Source: Daphnia pulex (taxonomy: Eukaryota > Arthropoda > Branchiopoda > Diplostraca > Daphniidae). Taken from it: a stretch of DNA of 64,000 bases. Location of the stretch: positions 3,844,001 through 3,908,000 of the forward strand of contig NC_060020.1 in NCBI RefSeq assembly GCF_021134715.1. Reading direction: 5' to 3'. A program made the translations under genes and the position numbers. Positions 1-14,122 of this stretch are shown here, in pieces. Every line of letters begins with the position of its first letter. The first letter of the stretch is position 1. The notes beneath the pieces are model-generated. The model did no database searches and had not been told where the DNA came from. It worked only from the letters and a program-made list of their open reading frames with translations.

Positions 1-3000
1 AAAAAGAAAAAAAGTACAATCTGTGGCAATGATGCGTTACCGACTTTTACCGTGGTAAAAAAAGAAGAGAGAGAAAATGGAAAAATATAAACGGGAGACG
101 ATGGGAATTTTTTTTTCCCGAGTCCCGACCTTCCCGGTTGTTTTTTTCTTTCTTTCTTTTTTCACCACCACCACCTACTGGGGGGTTTCTCCCATCTTCT
201 GTAATAGGTTCTCATTATTAAAAGGAGGAAGAGAGATGCCATATTATCTTGTGTACGGGGAAAAGGAATACAAGTGCTAACAACAAAATCCACAGGAAAT
301 GGATGACTGGTGCCATTGTTTTTATTGGTTCTATACTCTCTTTGCTACCTACGCGCTGGTAGCATGTGTGTGGTAGCGCGGAAGGAACAAATCGTTTTCC
401 GTGTTTGTCCAATTTGTTTTACGCTTAATCGATTGGAGCTCGGCGATCGAGTGAGAACATTTTTTGTTTCCTTCTCGTGAACGACCGAACCGGTTCGATC
501 AACAATAACCCAACTGGAAAACAAAACAACAGTAGAAACAGTAGAAAAACAATGCGAGAATGGCAATCAAATCACCAATTGTTTGTTAAATTTCCTTGGC
601 TTTTGTTATTGGCTATCCATTTTTCATTGGGAAAACCTTGATTTGTTCAACTTTTGTTTCGTTTATTACAGACAATTACTTCCAATCGTTAAAGACCCAA
701 ATGAAAAAAAAAAGAAGGGAGACAGACCCCAAAAAATGGTATTTTATTTTATTTACAAGATACTGTGTCTAGTCTTTTTATCGCCGTCACGCCACACGTA
801 TAAATACGTTCCCGCTTCCGTCATTCGGCCAGCCAGCAGTCTGCTTTTATTTGATATTTCTCTCTCCTCGAAATAAAACGCAAAGGGGATACTGATGATG
901 GCCAAGTGATGAGAGGCACAATAGGCCCTTTGCTCAGCACTCACTCGGCTCTTTTTGGTCCATCAAATTGTATTTATGGTTGCCCTTTTTTTTTTCTTTT
1001 TTGGTTGTTGTTTTATTCCTGGAACGAGTGTTATATTATATTAGCCCCTCTTTTTGTGTATTGCGGCAAGGTTATTTGCAGTGTGATTTGATCCGAGCCG
1101 CTCGGAAACGATGACGGTTATATGTTCGTATTTTTTTTTTCCTTTTTTTATATTTATGCGAGGCGTCAGCGTCAACGACGCGCAAAGACAGACGTGCCGC
1201 CGGATATGTTTACGATCCTGCTCGTTCACCGAATGCAAATGCGTGATGCGCCGCATGCAAATCGTTTGGGTCCTTCCTCGTTATCTATAATTAACGATGA
1301 TGTGATGATAAAAAAATAATATCAAGCCCATCGCTCCTGGCCATCGCCTGCGCAACAGCTCCGCACACACACACAAAATGATTCAAACGAAAGTAACGGC
1401 CAGAAATTCCGGTTTGCCTAGAATGACTAGGCGGACAGCTATATAGGAAAGAGGATTTTAAAATGGATGTGCCTTGCCAAAACAAATTAAGACTGTACTA
1501 CAATAGTTGGATTCCACTCGTTCCGCAATGACACTGCCGGGCATAGAGAATAAACCCGTTTTTTTTTTCGGTTCTTCGTTACGTTTCACCTTTGGAAAGG
1601 GTCATTAACACAAACCCTTCGTCCAACCTAGAGCTGGAAAAAGCACGTATTGAAAACTGTTTCACGTCTATTCCTCGAAGTGCTAACCCGTTAGCGAGTC
1701 TTTTTTTTTTCCTTTTGTAATTTTTATTCGTACGTGTCCGTGATTCATTTTGGGCTCTGGTTCGACAGCTAGAGCCCTCTGTCGTGTGGAAGACGTACTA
1801 CTTTGACCAAGGACACGAGTCACGGCTAGTCACGCGTGACTAGCCGCAATAACGTTGTTGGCGAGACAAAATCTGAAGAATTAAAGAGAAGCAACGAATT
1901 CCAGAATTTATTGTTACTGATGAAATATCCCACTACATTGTCAGAATGCCAGTCGTAAATAATGCTAACGACGTTTCAAGCGTGAGCGCAAGAGTTTTCG
2001 CTATACGAGACATCGGCATGAGCCATTTTGAAAGATTTTGACGTCTGGCACATGCCCCTTTTCTCACTACTTTCCCAAATAATAAATCAAAGTCTTTTTT
2101 TTTTTTTTAACTGGCGACCTATCGGCCATGTTCTATCTCGCATCCTTTTATTTTTTCTTCCCTTTTTTTGCGTTTGGAACTCACAAGATTTGTTCGGATG
2201 GAACTGTCGAGAAGTAGAAAAAAGATTCAAAATAGAAGGGGGGAAAAATAAATATGGATATAGACGGAGAGAACGAGAGGAATCGGGAGTTGTTTCGAGT
2301 TCCGCTGCGTCCGGCTGTTCAAGTGTTCATCACTAGGCGCTGGCATCTTGGAGAAGCCACAGTCAATCATCTTGGCGTCTTAAAACACGAAGCGTCCAAT
2401 CATTTCCCGGACGGAAAATCCTCTCGCTCCGCGATCCGCAAAACAAGACGGATAACATTGCGTCTTGAGGCTGGTTTCCTAATCCAAAGCTCATCCCCCC
2501 TCTGGGCTGTCAGATTCTTGTCCCGTTTTCTTGTTTTTTCTGCTTCTCTTCTTTGGGATTTCGTGCTGGACGGTTTTTGTTGTTTGTTTCTTTCGACAGA
2601 GGTCGGAGATATACATCACGTCAAGTTTCGACGTCGCTCCGACTTTTGGTTATTAATTTACAAAAGTGCTGCTCTGCTCCAGAATTCGGTTATGGAAAAA
2701 GAGATGATGACGCCAGCCAGTAACACGGACGGACACGTCACCTTCGGGATTCCAAGATCAGAAAATTGGCCCGTCTCGTCCTCGTCTTACTTGAATCGAC
2801 CCGGTTCCTTTCAAACGTCATTTTCAGCAGGCTCCCAAACTCTGGGAGTTTTGAATGACATGGAAGAAAAAAAAAACTTGGCTTTCGTTCGTTTCGGTGA
2901 AGGATTTCCATCAATTGAATACATAGTATAGGATAGGCCGGTTCCAACGTATTCGAACGACAAAACCAAAAATGCGGAACGTAACGAGAGGATAATGTAG

Positions 3001-6000
3001 AACACCGAGTTTCGTTTTTCAAAGTTGCTCGCATTCATTCGAGGCGGAATGGAGTTGTGCTCATCGGGTTTCATCTCTCCGGTGAGCGGATCTTTTAAAA
3101 ATGGCGGTCTTTAGGGAGACGACACGTTTATAGTGCGGATCTGACTCCTGTCGCCTGATTTAACGAGGGCATTCCATTCGCACGAGTCTTTTTAGCGCGG
3201 CGATGACCAACTCAAACTGTTGTCACCAACGCCAAATCAGCCAAAGGAAATACCCTCCCCCGACAATGGATTGTTAATGCGCTGTAACCTTCAAATTGCT
3301 GGGTCGTTAAGGTTCGGACGTTAACGATTTTCATTGTCGCCATTTTGGCAAAGCTCCGCTCGTAAATTTTTTTTTTCCCTTCATTCGATTTGTTGACTTC
3401 TCGTGTCTGCCATTGACCGTAAAGAAAAGGTCCGGATAAAGAAAAAAAAAAGGGAACTTGGTCAAATCGGTCCTTCGCTTCTTTCTTTTTTGGTCTCTTA
3501 TTGGTTCCCACTGAAGTCAGGCACCTCACTTGACTTGCAAATGTACTTCAAAAAGACATTTTCCACGAAACGTTGTCTTCTTTTGTGGCCGTACGTCTTC
3601 TTCCCCCTTGGGAATTCACTCTATTAAAGGATCCAGGAGCGTTTTTGGGTTCCCTTATTTTAAAACCATCCTCCTAATTTTCATTCTTTTGACTCTTTCC
3701 GACTGCCATCTTTTTCGGATAAGTACTACGTATGTTGTCTGGTAAATACTTGACCTTTTATCCAGGCTTTTGCGGTCCAACTTGGAAGTGTCTACATTTG
3801 CACGCGCGATTCGTGTTTTACATTGATCGCAGCTAGACACAGGGAGCGCATCCGTACAAAAGAGACACGCCAACTTATTGCGACGCGAAAAAGGTGGAAT
3901 GGCCAAGTCTCTGAACTTGTATAGCCAAGGTGCTGTTTATCCTCTTTACGTGTGTGCAACCAAACAACAGCGTGGTATAACTACCCTCGCAACCGAGAAA
4001 AACCAATTGAAGATGCCGAGCTTTCGACACGGAATCGAGCACGAGATATACTTTTTGGCTGTGTTGTCCGACGCACGGCAGACAGAGACCATAACGCAAT
4101 TGTGTGACGTGCATTAGCTAGCTACTGTATATCCAGACGACTCCCGTATATATATCTTCCTCCTACTTATTCCGTTTGCAATGCGTAGCAGCCGAATAAT
4201 AACGTAGGCGGAGCGCGTGATACACTTGGGGGGGAATGATCGAATTCTTCTTCTTCTTTCGTCAGCTGGGCCCCCCACCCTATATGGTGTACAGGCGCTT
4301 TTTCTTGTGTCCACCCGCACTCGGGTTTGAGGTGCATTGTGGACGACTTTCAACTCGTTCGTTTCGCCGATAGTGCCGAGCCAGCAGCGCAACTCTGTAT
4401 ATGGCACAATGCATTATTCCCGGTCCTCTGGGGTCCCACGTTTGTTCGATGTAACTATACCGGTGTATAGGGTGGTACCATCCCATAAAGTAGGCGAGGT
4501 AGTGGTGCGGCTGTCATCGACAATGCGCACGGTCTCAGGCCATAAGTCGAGTTGAGATATTGAGCGTTTCGGGGAAAATCAAGAGTAATATACCTACCGG
4601 ACGGACGAACGGTGGAGTAAAAGGGAAAAAGTATAAGACACGGAATAATACATCACGACCGTCACGTGACTATTCTATTTCACCGTGTGTCTTTTTTAAA
4701 TTTTTTATCTGGAAATTGACGTCGTCGTCGAAATTGACATGTCGAGTTGAACGATAAACTTTTATTTTATTCCATCCGTTAAGTTTTGAAAAAAAAGAAA
4801 GAAAAGTTTGAATTTTTTTTTTTTATTGTACGTGTCTGGTCTTTTTGTGAGTGATGTCGTTCAGCACGCGGGAATAGCGAATCTCTCTCGCGTACACACG
4901 ACATCAAACGCACTCACGGCCCGTTAAATCCCCATCGATACGTTTCGTCTTTTCTGTTTGGTGTGTTTGCTTCGCTTGTTGTTTTCTCTGCCTTTTCTTA
5001 CAATTTGTCTCAACTTTTTCTTTCTATTTTCTCTCCCTTTTTTGTGTGCGACGTGTTTTCGCCCCTCTCATGTCAAAAGGCCAGCCGGAGCAAACACACA
5101 CACACACACACGCGACGCACACACACACACACGTATAAAAAGTATATAGTAACAACACGCTGTACACAGTATTAGCTCCTCCTCGCTCTTTCCTATCGGT
5201 GATCCTCCTTACCCCGCCTAGCTCCTGCTCCTGCTGCTGCTGCTGCTGCTCCTTGGGACGTCACATGTGTATCATCTCAGTTGGCGTCGCGATCCGTGAC
5301 CGAACGGTCCGCGTCTAATAGGACTCTCTCTCAGTCGCTCTCTCTCTCTGCTCCTTGTACATTTCTTTGGTGTGTCCTTTGAGGAGAGTCGGGAGAGTGA
5401 AGGAGTCTCTTTTCGGGATTCTCTTCTGACCGTCTCGGGTGGTGGTAGAGATAGACTGCTGGCCGACGCGATCCATGCGTATCCATGTCCGTCTCTGGTG
5501 GTCCGTGCATTCGTCTAGCGGTGGCCTAGTTGGGCGCACACGAATTCGTCTGGTGCTACTTTTTGTCTTTCTTTCTTTTTTTCTTTTTTGGATATTTTTG
5601 ACGTCACCAGCCCGAACCGTCACGCTAGCGATGGATATGGGACAGTGGCAGACTGGCAGTCTCGTCTAGTTGCTTGATCGGTTCAGTTTGTGCCAACAGC
5701 ACGGGCAACTTTTGGCTTCGGCATCGGGGCACCACCTCCTCGGATGTGACGACACTCGTTCGTGAATTTTTGTGAGTTGAAACGAAAACGATTTCTCAGT
5801 CCCTCCACTCGATTCCCAAGAGAGAAAAAAGAAAAGAAAAGAAAATGTCGTCTGTTTTGACTTTTGGGATCAAGAAATGGACGGGATCGTGTGTCGCCAG
5901 GGAATGCTTGCGCTTTCTTCTGATTTCCACGTGCGAGCAAATCAGGGATAGGTGAGGCCAACGGGAGCGAGTGAATAAACACACACGCACCCCCCAGGCG

Positions 6001-6414
6001 CGCAATCTACACAGCTGAGGCAATCGGCAAATAAAAAGGAACTTTCATTTCTCCCCGTTGACGTTCCTACTCATCCGAACGCCCACGATCCTAGTGTGTG
6101 TCTCTCCTTTCTATCTCGTTACGAGCGGATGGAGACTTATTCGTGTTATATAGCGGTTCTAACTTTGCAGACGCCTCCGCTAACGTCGTCGTCGTAGGCG
6201 CCGCCCGGCGAGTTTTTTGTCGTTGCTTATCTAGACGGATTTAGACCACAGACGACGAACTCGTGGTCCTATCGTGAAAAAACACGCACACTTGTACAAC
6301 AGACAGGCGCGAAAAGAAAAAGAAAAAAAAAACGAGTTGAAGAAGCTCTAAGAAAAAAGTGAAAAAACAAAAGTGAAACTATTAAGTTTTGGGCGTAACG
6401 ATCCCGAGAGAGAG
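1..6414. other. non-coding upstream region, probable promoter/5'UTR of the FRMPD4-like gene
   Basis: I see no convincing coding exon here on either strand. The DNA is rich in pyrimidine tracts, poly-A/T runs and microsatellites, with an (AC)n tract at 5094-5132 and a (CTG)n tract around 5224-5250. A TATA-like TATAAAAAG lies at 5134-5142, with TCAGT-type initiator sequences downstream near 5330, so transcription of the gene whose start codon is at 6415 may begin around 5.2-5.4 kb. That placement is inference from weak motifs. Confidence 0.35.
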
Positions 6415-6503
6415 ATGGGCAACAAGCATTCGACCCTGTTGTGGTCGTGGCAACGGCGAAAACGCTCGAAAATCGCCCAGTCTCTTCGAAACGGCAGCAG
6501 CAG
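6415..6503 (+). CDS. FRMPD4: candidate first coding exon of the FRMPD4-like gene (MGNKHS start)
   Basis: An ATG opens a 29-codon frame that begins M-G-N-K-H-S and is rich in basic residues (WQRRKRSK). It ends with the serine-rich NGSSS at a good donor (CAG|GTAACG), leaving two bases of a codon. The WW-encoding exon at 25099 starts with exactly the one base needed to complete that codon as AGT (Ser), and adding this exon makes the whole 16-exon frame divisible by three. Glycine at position 2 followed by Asn-Lys-His-Ser fits N-myristoylation plus a polybasic patch, so the product could be membrane-anchored at its N-terminus. The link across an 18.6-kb intron is inference; the exon could belong to an alternative transcript. 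Confidence 0.55.
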
Positions 6504-9500
6504 GTAACGTGTGTTCTCTCTTTAATTATTCAGCGGTGTAATTTGCAATGGCTGGCGATATGGCAGATGCTGTCGAAAAGCCGATTGGCGTCGCTCTCTC
6601 TAGATTGCTGCGGCGATGATTTCCATTCATGTTTTGTGTTGAGAGGAGAGAAACTTTGGTGGCCGGTGGTGGTGGTAATAACGATATGTCGGTCACTTTG
6701 GTTCTTGTTGTCGGCCTCCTTTTCGGCCGTGCCCGTTTGATTTCTCATGTACGCACTCCGTCGCTCCGTCCGTCTCGCATGGCTTGATTGCATCACTGGA
6801 AATCGGGTCTCGGAGATCAATCGAATTACCAAACGGCGGAGCCCCGGCGCCATACGTACTCGTATTTAGACTTGTAAGGCTTTTCAAGAATCCATTGTTG
6901 ACCATCGATCTGATATGTGACGTCGTTGAAGGAAGAAAACCAAAAAAAACTCGAACAAATTTTTATTTTTGAAACGAAAAAGAAAATTCCCGAGCCGACA
7001 AAGGCGACGAGCACAAAGGACAAAACCCCATCCAGCCCAATGGCTTTTGTCTGTGTATATCCAAACAGCCCTTGGAACGCCACCGTTTATTTGTTTATTT
7101 CGTGGTGGTAGTGGTGGCTTCCAAAGTCGTTTCTTTCGGCAGCGTGAAATCCTACGTGCTCGTACGTACTGCACACGGCCCAAAGTCACAAATCAAAGGG
7201 GAAAGAAAAAAACAGCGGGATAGAGGGGAATGTACTACGCAAAAGTGACTGATTGCGTGAGAATTGGATAACGCAACTACAACGAGCCGAGAACGCGCAA
7301 CGGATTTTGATTGATTACAGTAACGAATGAGCGCCAACAAGATGAAAGAAACGAAAAATTTCGAATTTCTTTCGTGTGAAAACAACGTGGAATATTGGAG
7401 TAGCCAAATTAACAAACGCGGAGAGCTGCAGCAGCAGCAGAATCAGCCGGCCTAATGACGTTTTTTTTCTTGCGCAAAGTCAAACCGTGTACAGTAGGCG
7501 GCGGCGGCGGCACATATTCCGCCTGGCATGGATGAAAATCTTTTGTAGCGATTCTCTTTCACTATCTCGTCGTCGAGAGTTTTTTTCATTTTGAATTATG
7601 AAATCCTCCTCTCCACTGCACGCTAGTGATCATGTCGCTATTTGGATACGAACAAATTGAATTTCACGACGACGACGACGAGGAAATCGATGACAAAAGC
7701 AGCGCGGGGGAAAACTTTGACGTCCTTATTCTGTTTTTTTTTTCTTCTGCGGGAGAAAGTTGATTACCTTTACGAGTGTCACGCATCTCTCGGTTTTTCT
7801 TTCTCTCGTGTGTGTGCGTGGACCAGCAAAGTTTATATTCCCCCCCCCCTTCGTGGTTGCGGGATCTCTCTCGCACAACTTTTTTTTTTGTAATTTTTAT
7901 TTTCTTCTCATTTCATCATTTTTTGGTCTTTTGCCTATATTCTACCGCGTTTGTGTGTGTGTGTGTGTCTATAAATATCTCTCTCTCCTTCCTTCGCGTT
8001 CGTCGTCCTGTGAATCATCCGTCATTTACGGTCGTCAGCTCTCAGCTTCGCACTCCCTCACAACCAGAGTAGGGCGCAGGATTTTTTTTTTCTATTTATT
8101 TTCATTTCACCGAATTTTTTTTTGCCTCCCCTCTATCTCTCCCGTCAACAGATTTTGAAATTTAATTTTGATTTGTTTGGTTTGTTTATTTTTCTTTTTT
8201 TTTCTTCTGTTTTCGCACTTTTCGCGCGGTCGAATGGAGGCGCCTCGACAAAAATTTCCATATGGCAACATCATTACTGCAGAAAGAACCGCCCCGCAGC
8301 GAACTGAATATTTTGGTCGTTACTCCACTGTATGTTTTGTACTTCAACATAAATTTTTTTTAAAAGGGGGGAGAAAAAAAAATGAGGAAAAATTTGTCGT
8401 ATAGGAGAGTCTTCAAGTCGGTTGACAGACATTAGGTATAAAAAGAAGCCGAACAACGCCCCAAATTGGTTGCCACCGTGATCGGTGCGGATGACAGATG
8501 CCGCCCTCGTTTACGACCGTTAAAGGATAAAAAGAAAAAATCCCAAGTGCAGATAAAACATCTTGAAAGCTTCGGAAAAGAAATAGACGTAGCCTCAAAA
8601 TCCCTAGCCTACATGGAAGCAACCCAAAATCCAAGCCAGAAAATGCAACATATTTTGTGAAGAATTTTTTTAGTTTAGTTTACTTTTTTTTTTACGATCT
8701 AGTATACTCTTTGTGTCGGAATTCTCATCATCGGTCTGTCATGGGCGCATCATTTGACCAAACATCTGGAAGCTTCGTAGACCGCGGTATTGTGTGTCGG
8801 TTGACGGGCACGTCATTTCCCGGGTTGCTGGATAAGAACCGCCGCCGCGCGGAAGGACTCTGACTCATCCGTGTAGCGTGAGAGGGCTACGAGAGCGGAA
8901 AGAAAGCTATCACGCCAAACCGCGTTATTTATAAATGTATACTACGCGTAGAGTATTGAAAGTTTGACTTGAGATTGTTCTCTCTTCTTTCCCATGTGTG
9001 TGTGTGTGTCTATTTTATTCTTGGCCCTTTTTTTTCTGATTGTTGACGTCCGACGACGGCCATATGGAAGGCGCAAAGCGAAAAGAGAGAGAGAGAGAAA
9101 TTGGCAAAGGATATAGGAGCTCGACGAAAGGGAGAATGATTGAACGGTGGTCGGCTGATGCGGTTGTTGCCACGGTAACAATTGGGTCTCTTGTAAAGGA
9201 AAAAAATAAAAGCTATAGATGGGGCGAAGAAACAAAGCAAAACGGATTAGGATATGGCGAGGAGGTGGTGATCCATCAGGATCGAAATGGGTGGCTCCCA
9301 ACAAGGCGATACGAGTCGCCCTGTGTATAGGCCTGTCAAGTGCCTCTCTCCTTTATATTCCGTCTTTTTCTCTGTTTGCGGCTGAGGCATCAAGGGCTCC
9401 GGGTACGGTTGCGTTCTTATTGTTGCAGTGGCGCAAATCCGACCTAATAGACCGTGTGGAGAGAACTCGCTCCCGTTTGTTTGATGACGGCTCTGGTATA

Positions 9501-12500
9501 TATCTATAAGTGTAAGACGGATCAGTCGGCCATTTTCATTACTCTTCTTTTTCTCGTCGACCATCCCCGATTGCAATATCTGCCAGACAACGAGGCAGGA
9601 TTCATTGTCGGATGTCATTGGGCTAGAGCTAATGATGTCTCGCAATACAAGAGCCCCCACAGTCGCTAGGAATCGATCGGAACAATCTGCCGTCGAAAAG
9701 AATATCCGCCGATGGAAGACAAATAAAAGAAAAGGTGACCGTGTGCGGAATAGATTCCGGTTTTCCTCGGCATCCGTCTTATTTCGCTGTTTGTATGTCG
9801 TTTGACTTGATATTTGAACTGAATTTTTATCTTTTTTTGAAAAACAGTTGTCTGTTTGTTCTTCTGACTGGGTGGGGGGAGCAAGATCGATGAAGCCCAT
9901 CGATCTCGTCTCCTGTCCGGGATTAGTTAGGAGCCGGAACTCTTGGACCAAACTGATCCCGCCGAGTAACAAGTACACACACACACATACGACACACTGT
10001 ATATATGAAAACAGTTTTCCTCGTTGTCGACATCGACGTCAAACTCTAGTCCCACGCCATTGGGACTTTGGGGGGGGGGGGGGGATATCTTCCTCCGCGA
10101 GTTTCTCTCGGGAGTCGCAAACTGGGCGCCGATCGATCCTGCGGTTATGTCAGACTGACGTGCTGATGAAGATATCACGTCACACAAACTTTTTGACTCA
10201 TTATCCTGTACAACTTCATAACTTGGCTTTTGGGGATCCCTCTCAGCTTCACTTCTCGGCTCGCACAAGTGGGAATCCCCCCCCCCCCCCCAATCCCCCC
10301 TCCTCCTACGCCACTCATTAGTCAAGAGGCGACGGAAACCGTCGCCAAACTGAATTTGACGACGACCAGCTAGGGCAAACATGTGTGCGGATAATTGGGG
10401 GGTGAGGATCCTTTCACTTTCTTCGCTATTCATCAAACAGCTTGGACCGAAATTTTTAATGATTTCCGACATGCATATAACCGTCCCCGGAATTTATTTT
10501 TCGCCTCTTGGGATTGTTGCGCTTTGGCTCGCGTCGCCAACTTGCAATGGAAGCGGCCGACGCTAGGTGGCTCTGGCTTGTCTTCCTGTCGCTAGTTCCG
10601 GTCGGAACTATTTTTTTTCCTCCGGAACTTGAGGCTATAGCGCAACACATATTGTATAATAATAATCCTGTGTACTGCGCGCTCTGAGACTCCTCCTACA
10701 TTCTTCCTTTTTGTTTTTATCTCCAATTAGTTGCCCGGCTTCCGCTTCCTCCTTTTGTTTCACTTCCGTAACTCAGAACAAGAGAGAAAAGTGGGAATGT
10801 GATAGATTATAACGACACACGTCGATTTTTCTCTTTTCTTTGGAAAGGTGCGGGTGGGGGGGGATTGAGTCTCGCGTGATGAATGGGCAAACAAAAAATA
10901 AATAAGATTCTCTTTAGTATTGCTCGGTATGTATCTCGGGAACCCGATGATGTTGTTAATAACATCGCGTAGTCTACGCCAGCTGCCGACGCTATTTATT
11001 TGCCCTTGTTTACGACGAATCCACTTTCTCCAAGCCCGCGCGTTGGCGTTGCTGGCGCGCTGGGAAAGCAAGAAAGAAAGAAGAAGAAGGAAAAACACGA
11101 ACTGATGAGTTTAGAATTATTTTTTTGTGTGTGTGTTTTCGAGAAGGCGTTTCTTTTTTTTTCTCTATCTGTCTTTCGCTTCTTTCTTTTATTTTTCGGT
11201 ACCCTTTTGAGTTCTGAAAATGTCTCTATTTATTTTGCGAGAGTGCCTTAATAGTGTTTTGACGGGCGTCTTCAGTTAGTGCTGGAACCCCAGTAGGCCT
11301 AATGCCGCCCCTGCACTTCTATTGTACGGAGGTGAGAAGGTTACCATACTCTTTTGGCACCCCCCGGGAGAAGAAGAAAAAAACAAAATAAAAACAAACG
11401 ACATCTGTTACCATCTGGATCGTGTGTGTGCATAGTCGAATGGAGATTTCCTCCAACCCCTTGTCTTATTTCCTTCCATCTCTGTCTCGGTTGTTATATA
11501 GATTCTTGTTTCCTCTCTAGTCTCTAGTTGTTTTTTTGGGTCGTCTATTTCCCATCCGGTTTTACGACCGGCTTACTTCCTAAAGTCTATGCAGATCCTC
11601 CCCCACATAGTTCCCACACACTCTTGGTGCAAACCCAACAGGTCATTGTCCCTTTGAATCATTGCGAATGGGAGCTAGAAATGAGGCAACCGAGCTAACC
11701 GAAAGTGCCGTCTTATCTATTTGCCAAAAAGGTCTTGTAATCATTGGACTGAAAGATTTGTAAACATCCGACGCCGTGACGATCAAATTCAAAGCAAGGC
11801 AACTGGGCGTTTTTCATTTGAATTGGCGAATCGAGCTAGCTCTTAGACGTCGACGGGCGTCTAGGATTTAATTAATGAGATGCACAGGAATGAACGGGGA
11901 AGAATTCAGTATGACGTGCGTGCGAGAACGTTAGAAATGGCAATAACAGGGCGATGTGGCAACGAAAACACAGCCAATGATCACAAGGCTTTCCGCGTGC
12001 TCTGCAGGTTATATTTTCCGTCTTCTTTTGTTTTCAAACCAGACGGGATCAGCTGTTGGATGTGTTCCCGAAACGAGAAAGAAAGACAAAAAAAAACGGG
12101 AGTCAATCTTATTAGTATAGCCAGGAGGGAGGTAGACACGTTGCGTCTAGGCCTACTACTACACACATACGTTACATAGTAACAAGTTATGCTGCTGCTG
12201 GCTCCTGTTTTTTTTTTCCCTCGTCTCTTCATTTCGCTTTCGAGCTCACCCAGGAGGTTCCTCTTTACTTGTGCCGCCACTGGTGTCATTAAAAGCGAAT
12301 TTACTGCATCAAACACTATACGGGCACGTGAGAGCCAAACGAGGAGTTAGGAGCTATAAGGAACGCAGGCGCCACTCCGGTCGGAGCATTAGCGTAACGA
12401 CATGGACTCTTTGTGGACGTCTGTAAGGTGAAACAGACTGCCCTCCCAGATAGAGAGAGAGAAAGAGGGTCGCAAAAGACGAAAAAGATCCTCCAAAGGA

Positions 12501-13374
12501 TCGCTCCCCCTCTCTCCTCATCCCAACAAGAAAACGGAGGGCGACTTTTGTTTTCTTTTTCTTCCGGCCTTTTTCTTTATTTGTGCGCTTTCTTTTCATC
12601 CGTCTCTCCCGCCCGATGGTGGTGGTTTCTGGTTTTCCTCTGGCTGCGGTCCCAAGGATCCTTGACTCTGTCTGTCGTCGTGATATTGTTCCAAATCCCA
12701 CGTTCACCACACTTCTTCTTCTTCGGTGCGGGGAATTTCTTTTTCTTTTTGGGAGAGAGAAAAAAAGAAAGAAAGAGGTTTGCGACGTCTCCATCTGTTG
12801 AGACACGTGCCGGTCAGTCCGGTAATAATGCGGAACCATCAACAAAAGCACTGGGCAATAATACGTGACCAACTGCTTTTTGGGTGGAGAGGAGATAGTA
12901 ATAATAATAAGACGACGACGACGATCGCGACCGACAAGTGGGAAAAGAGTATAGTGTGTGCGGCTGTGCGCAGTTATGGCTCTCGGTAATGTTGATTTCT
13001 CTATCGATTGATAGAAAGCTGCTGAGCATTATGTAACTTAATATTATATTATATGCGCTGTTTCCATATCGTAGTAGGCACCTTTCAAATTGGTTTTCTT
13101 GTCATCTCGGGATGGCGTAAGGGAGCGCCTGAGCTTGGGATCGTCCCGAAAGTGTCGACATGTCCGTCAAAGTTATTGGATGACGCCGAACGTCAATCCG
13201 TCTGACTTGGATCTCTCTCCTCTTTGTGCGCGTAACTTAAGAAAAAAAGAAAAAAAAAAGTGGAAACGTCGTTTTCTCGGTTTCAGCTTGTCGATGTCGT
13301 GAATAATTTGTAAATTGTTCGAGCGAGCTTTAGCTCGCGATGAGCAATTTGGATTGTTGGGGGAATGGAGTGAA

Positions 13375-13497
13375 GACATTGACTGTGTGCGACCTCTATA
13401 TTTCAGCTGCTTCTCAGCAAACAAAAGAACAACAAAAACGGGGGATAGGTGAGAGATGGCGCTCAGGTGGGCGGACCTTTCCCTTAGACACATCAGA
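13375..13497. repeat. DIRS inverted terminal repeat, left copy
   Basis: This segment is the reverse complement of 15927-16051 with very few differences. It includes the block GACATTGACTGTGTGCGACC at its outer end. Inverted rather than direct terminal repeats distinguish DIRS elements from LTR retrotransposons. Confidence 0.8.
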
Positions 13498-13786
13498 ATT
13501 GGAAGCAAAAACAAACTGTGGATCTGGCTTAACGGAAAATGTGTAAGGTGATCCATGGTTCAAATGGCCTATTTGTTGTTGTTGTTCTGATCGCCTTTAT
13601 TGGCGGGATTGGGTGAGCCACGGTCGAAATTGGATCTGCGGCTATCATTGTTGTATCTAGCAAAAAGATAGAAGGAAAGAGGAATTAGTGGGCCGTCAAT
13701 AATCAGATGCTGCACCTAATTCAAGTTAAATAATATAATGATAACGGGAATGAAGTGGGCGGGATGGGTGGTTAGAAGACAGTCAA

Positions 13787-13891
13787 TGTCTTCACTCCAT
13801 TCCCCCAACAATCCAAATTGCTCATCGCGAGCTAAAGCTCGCTCGAACAATTTACAAATTGTCGGTAAATTCGTTCGACATTGACTGTGTC
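13787..13891. repeat. DIRS internal complementary region
   Basis: The first two thirds are the reverse complement of the outer left end (13305-13385, with the motif GAGCGAGCTTTAGCTCGC). The remainder is the reverse complement of the outer right end (16030-16072). In DIRS elements this region is thought to template joining of the two ends into a circular intermediate. Its presence is the strongest structural argument for the classification. Confidence 0.78.
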
Positions 13892-14122
13892 TTTAAAGCA
13901 AGATATAATCAGATATAATAAGATATAAGATAAGACCCCCTGATGGTCGACAGTTACCAACGCCTGATTGAAAATTGGAGCTCGTGGGAGCCCTGCTGGA
14001 CTGTGTAACATGGATGCGCCACCAAATCGGCATTTCGTCTAAAAAGGCGTCAATACTCTTTCATACGAATAGTTGTCGGAGGGTTCCTTCCCACCGTGCT
14101 GCAGCTCTTGCTGGAATGAAAA

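Noticed and set aside
2254..2931. 225-codon plus-strand opening
   Set aside because: No domain, no good splice context, composition follows the local base skew; ends in low-complexity sequence.
5094..5250. (AC)n and (CTG)n tracts as possible functional repeats
   Set aside because: Short ordinary microsatellites, similar tracts occur throughout the first 25 kb.
9247..9984. 245-codon minus-strand opening in the long intron
   Set aside because: Contains microsatellite-derived stretches and no recognisable motif; overlaps equally long openings in other frames, so it is a chance opening.
12354..12872. 172-codon minus-strand opening, Arg/Lys-rich
   Set aside because: Arises from CT/GA-rich DNA; the opposite strand is open over the same span.
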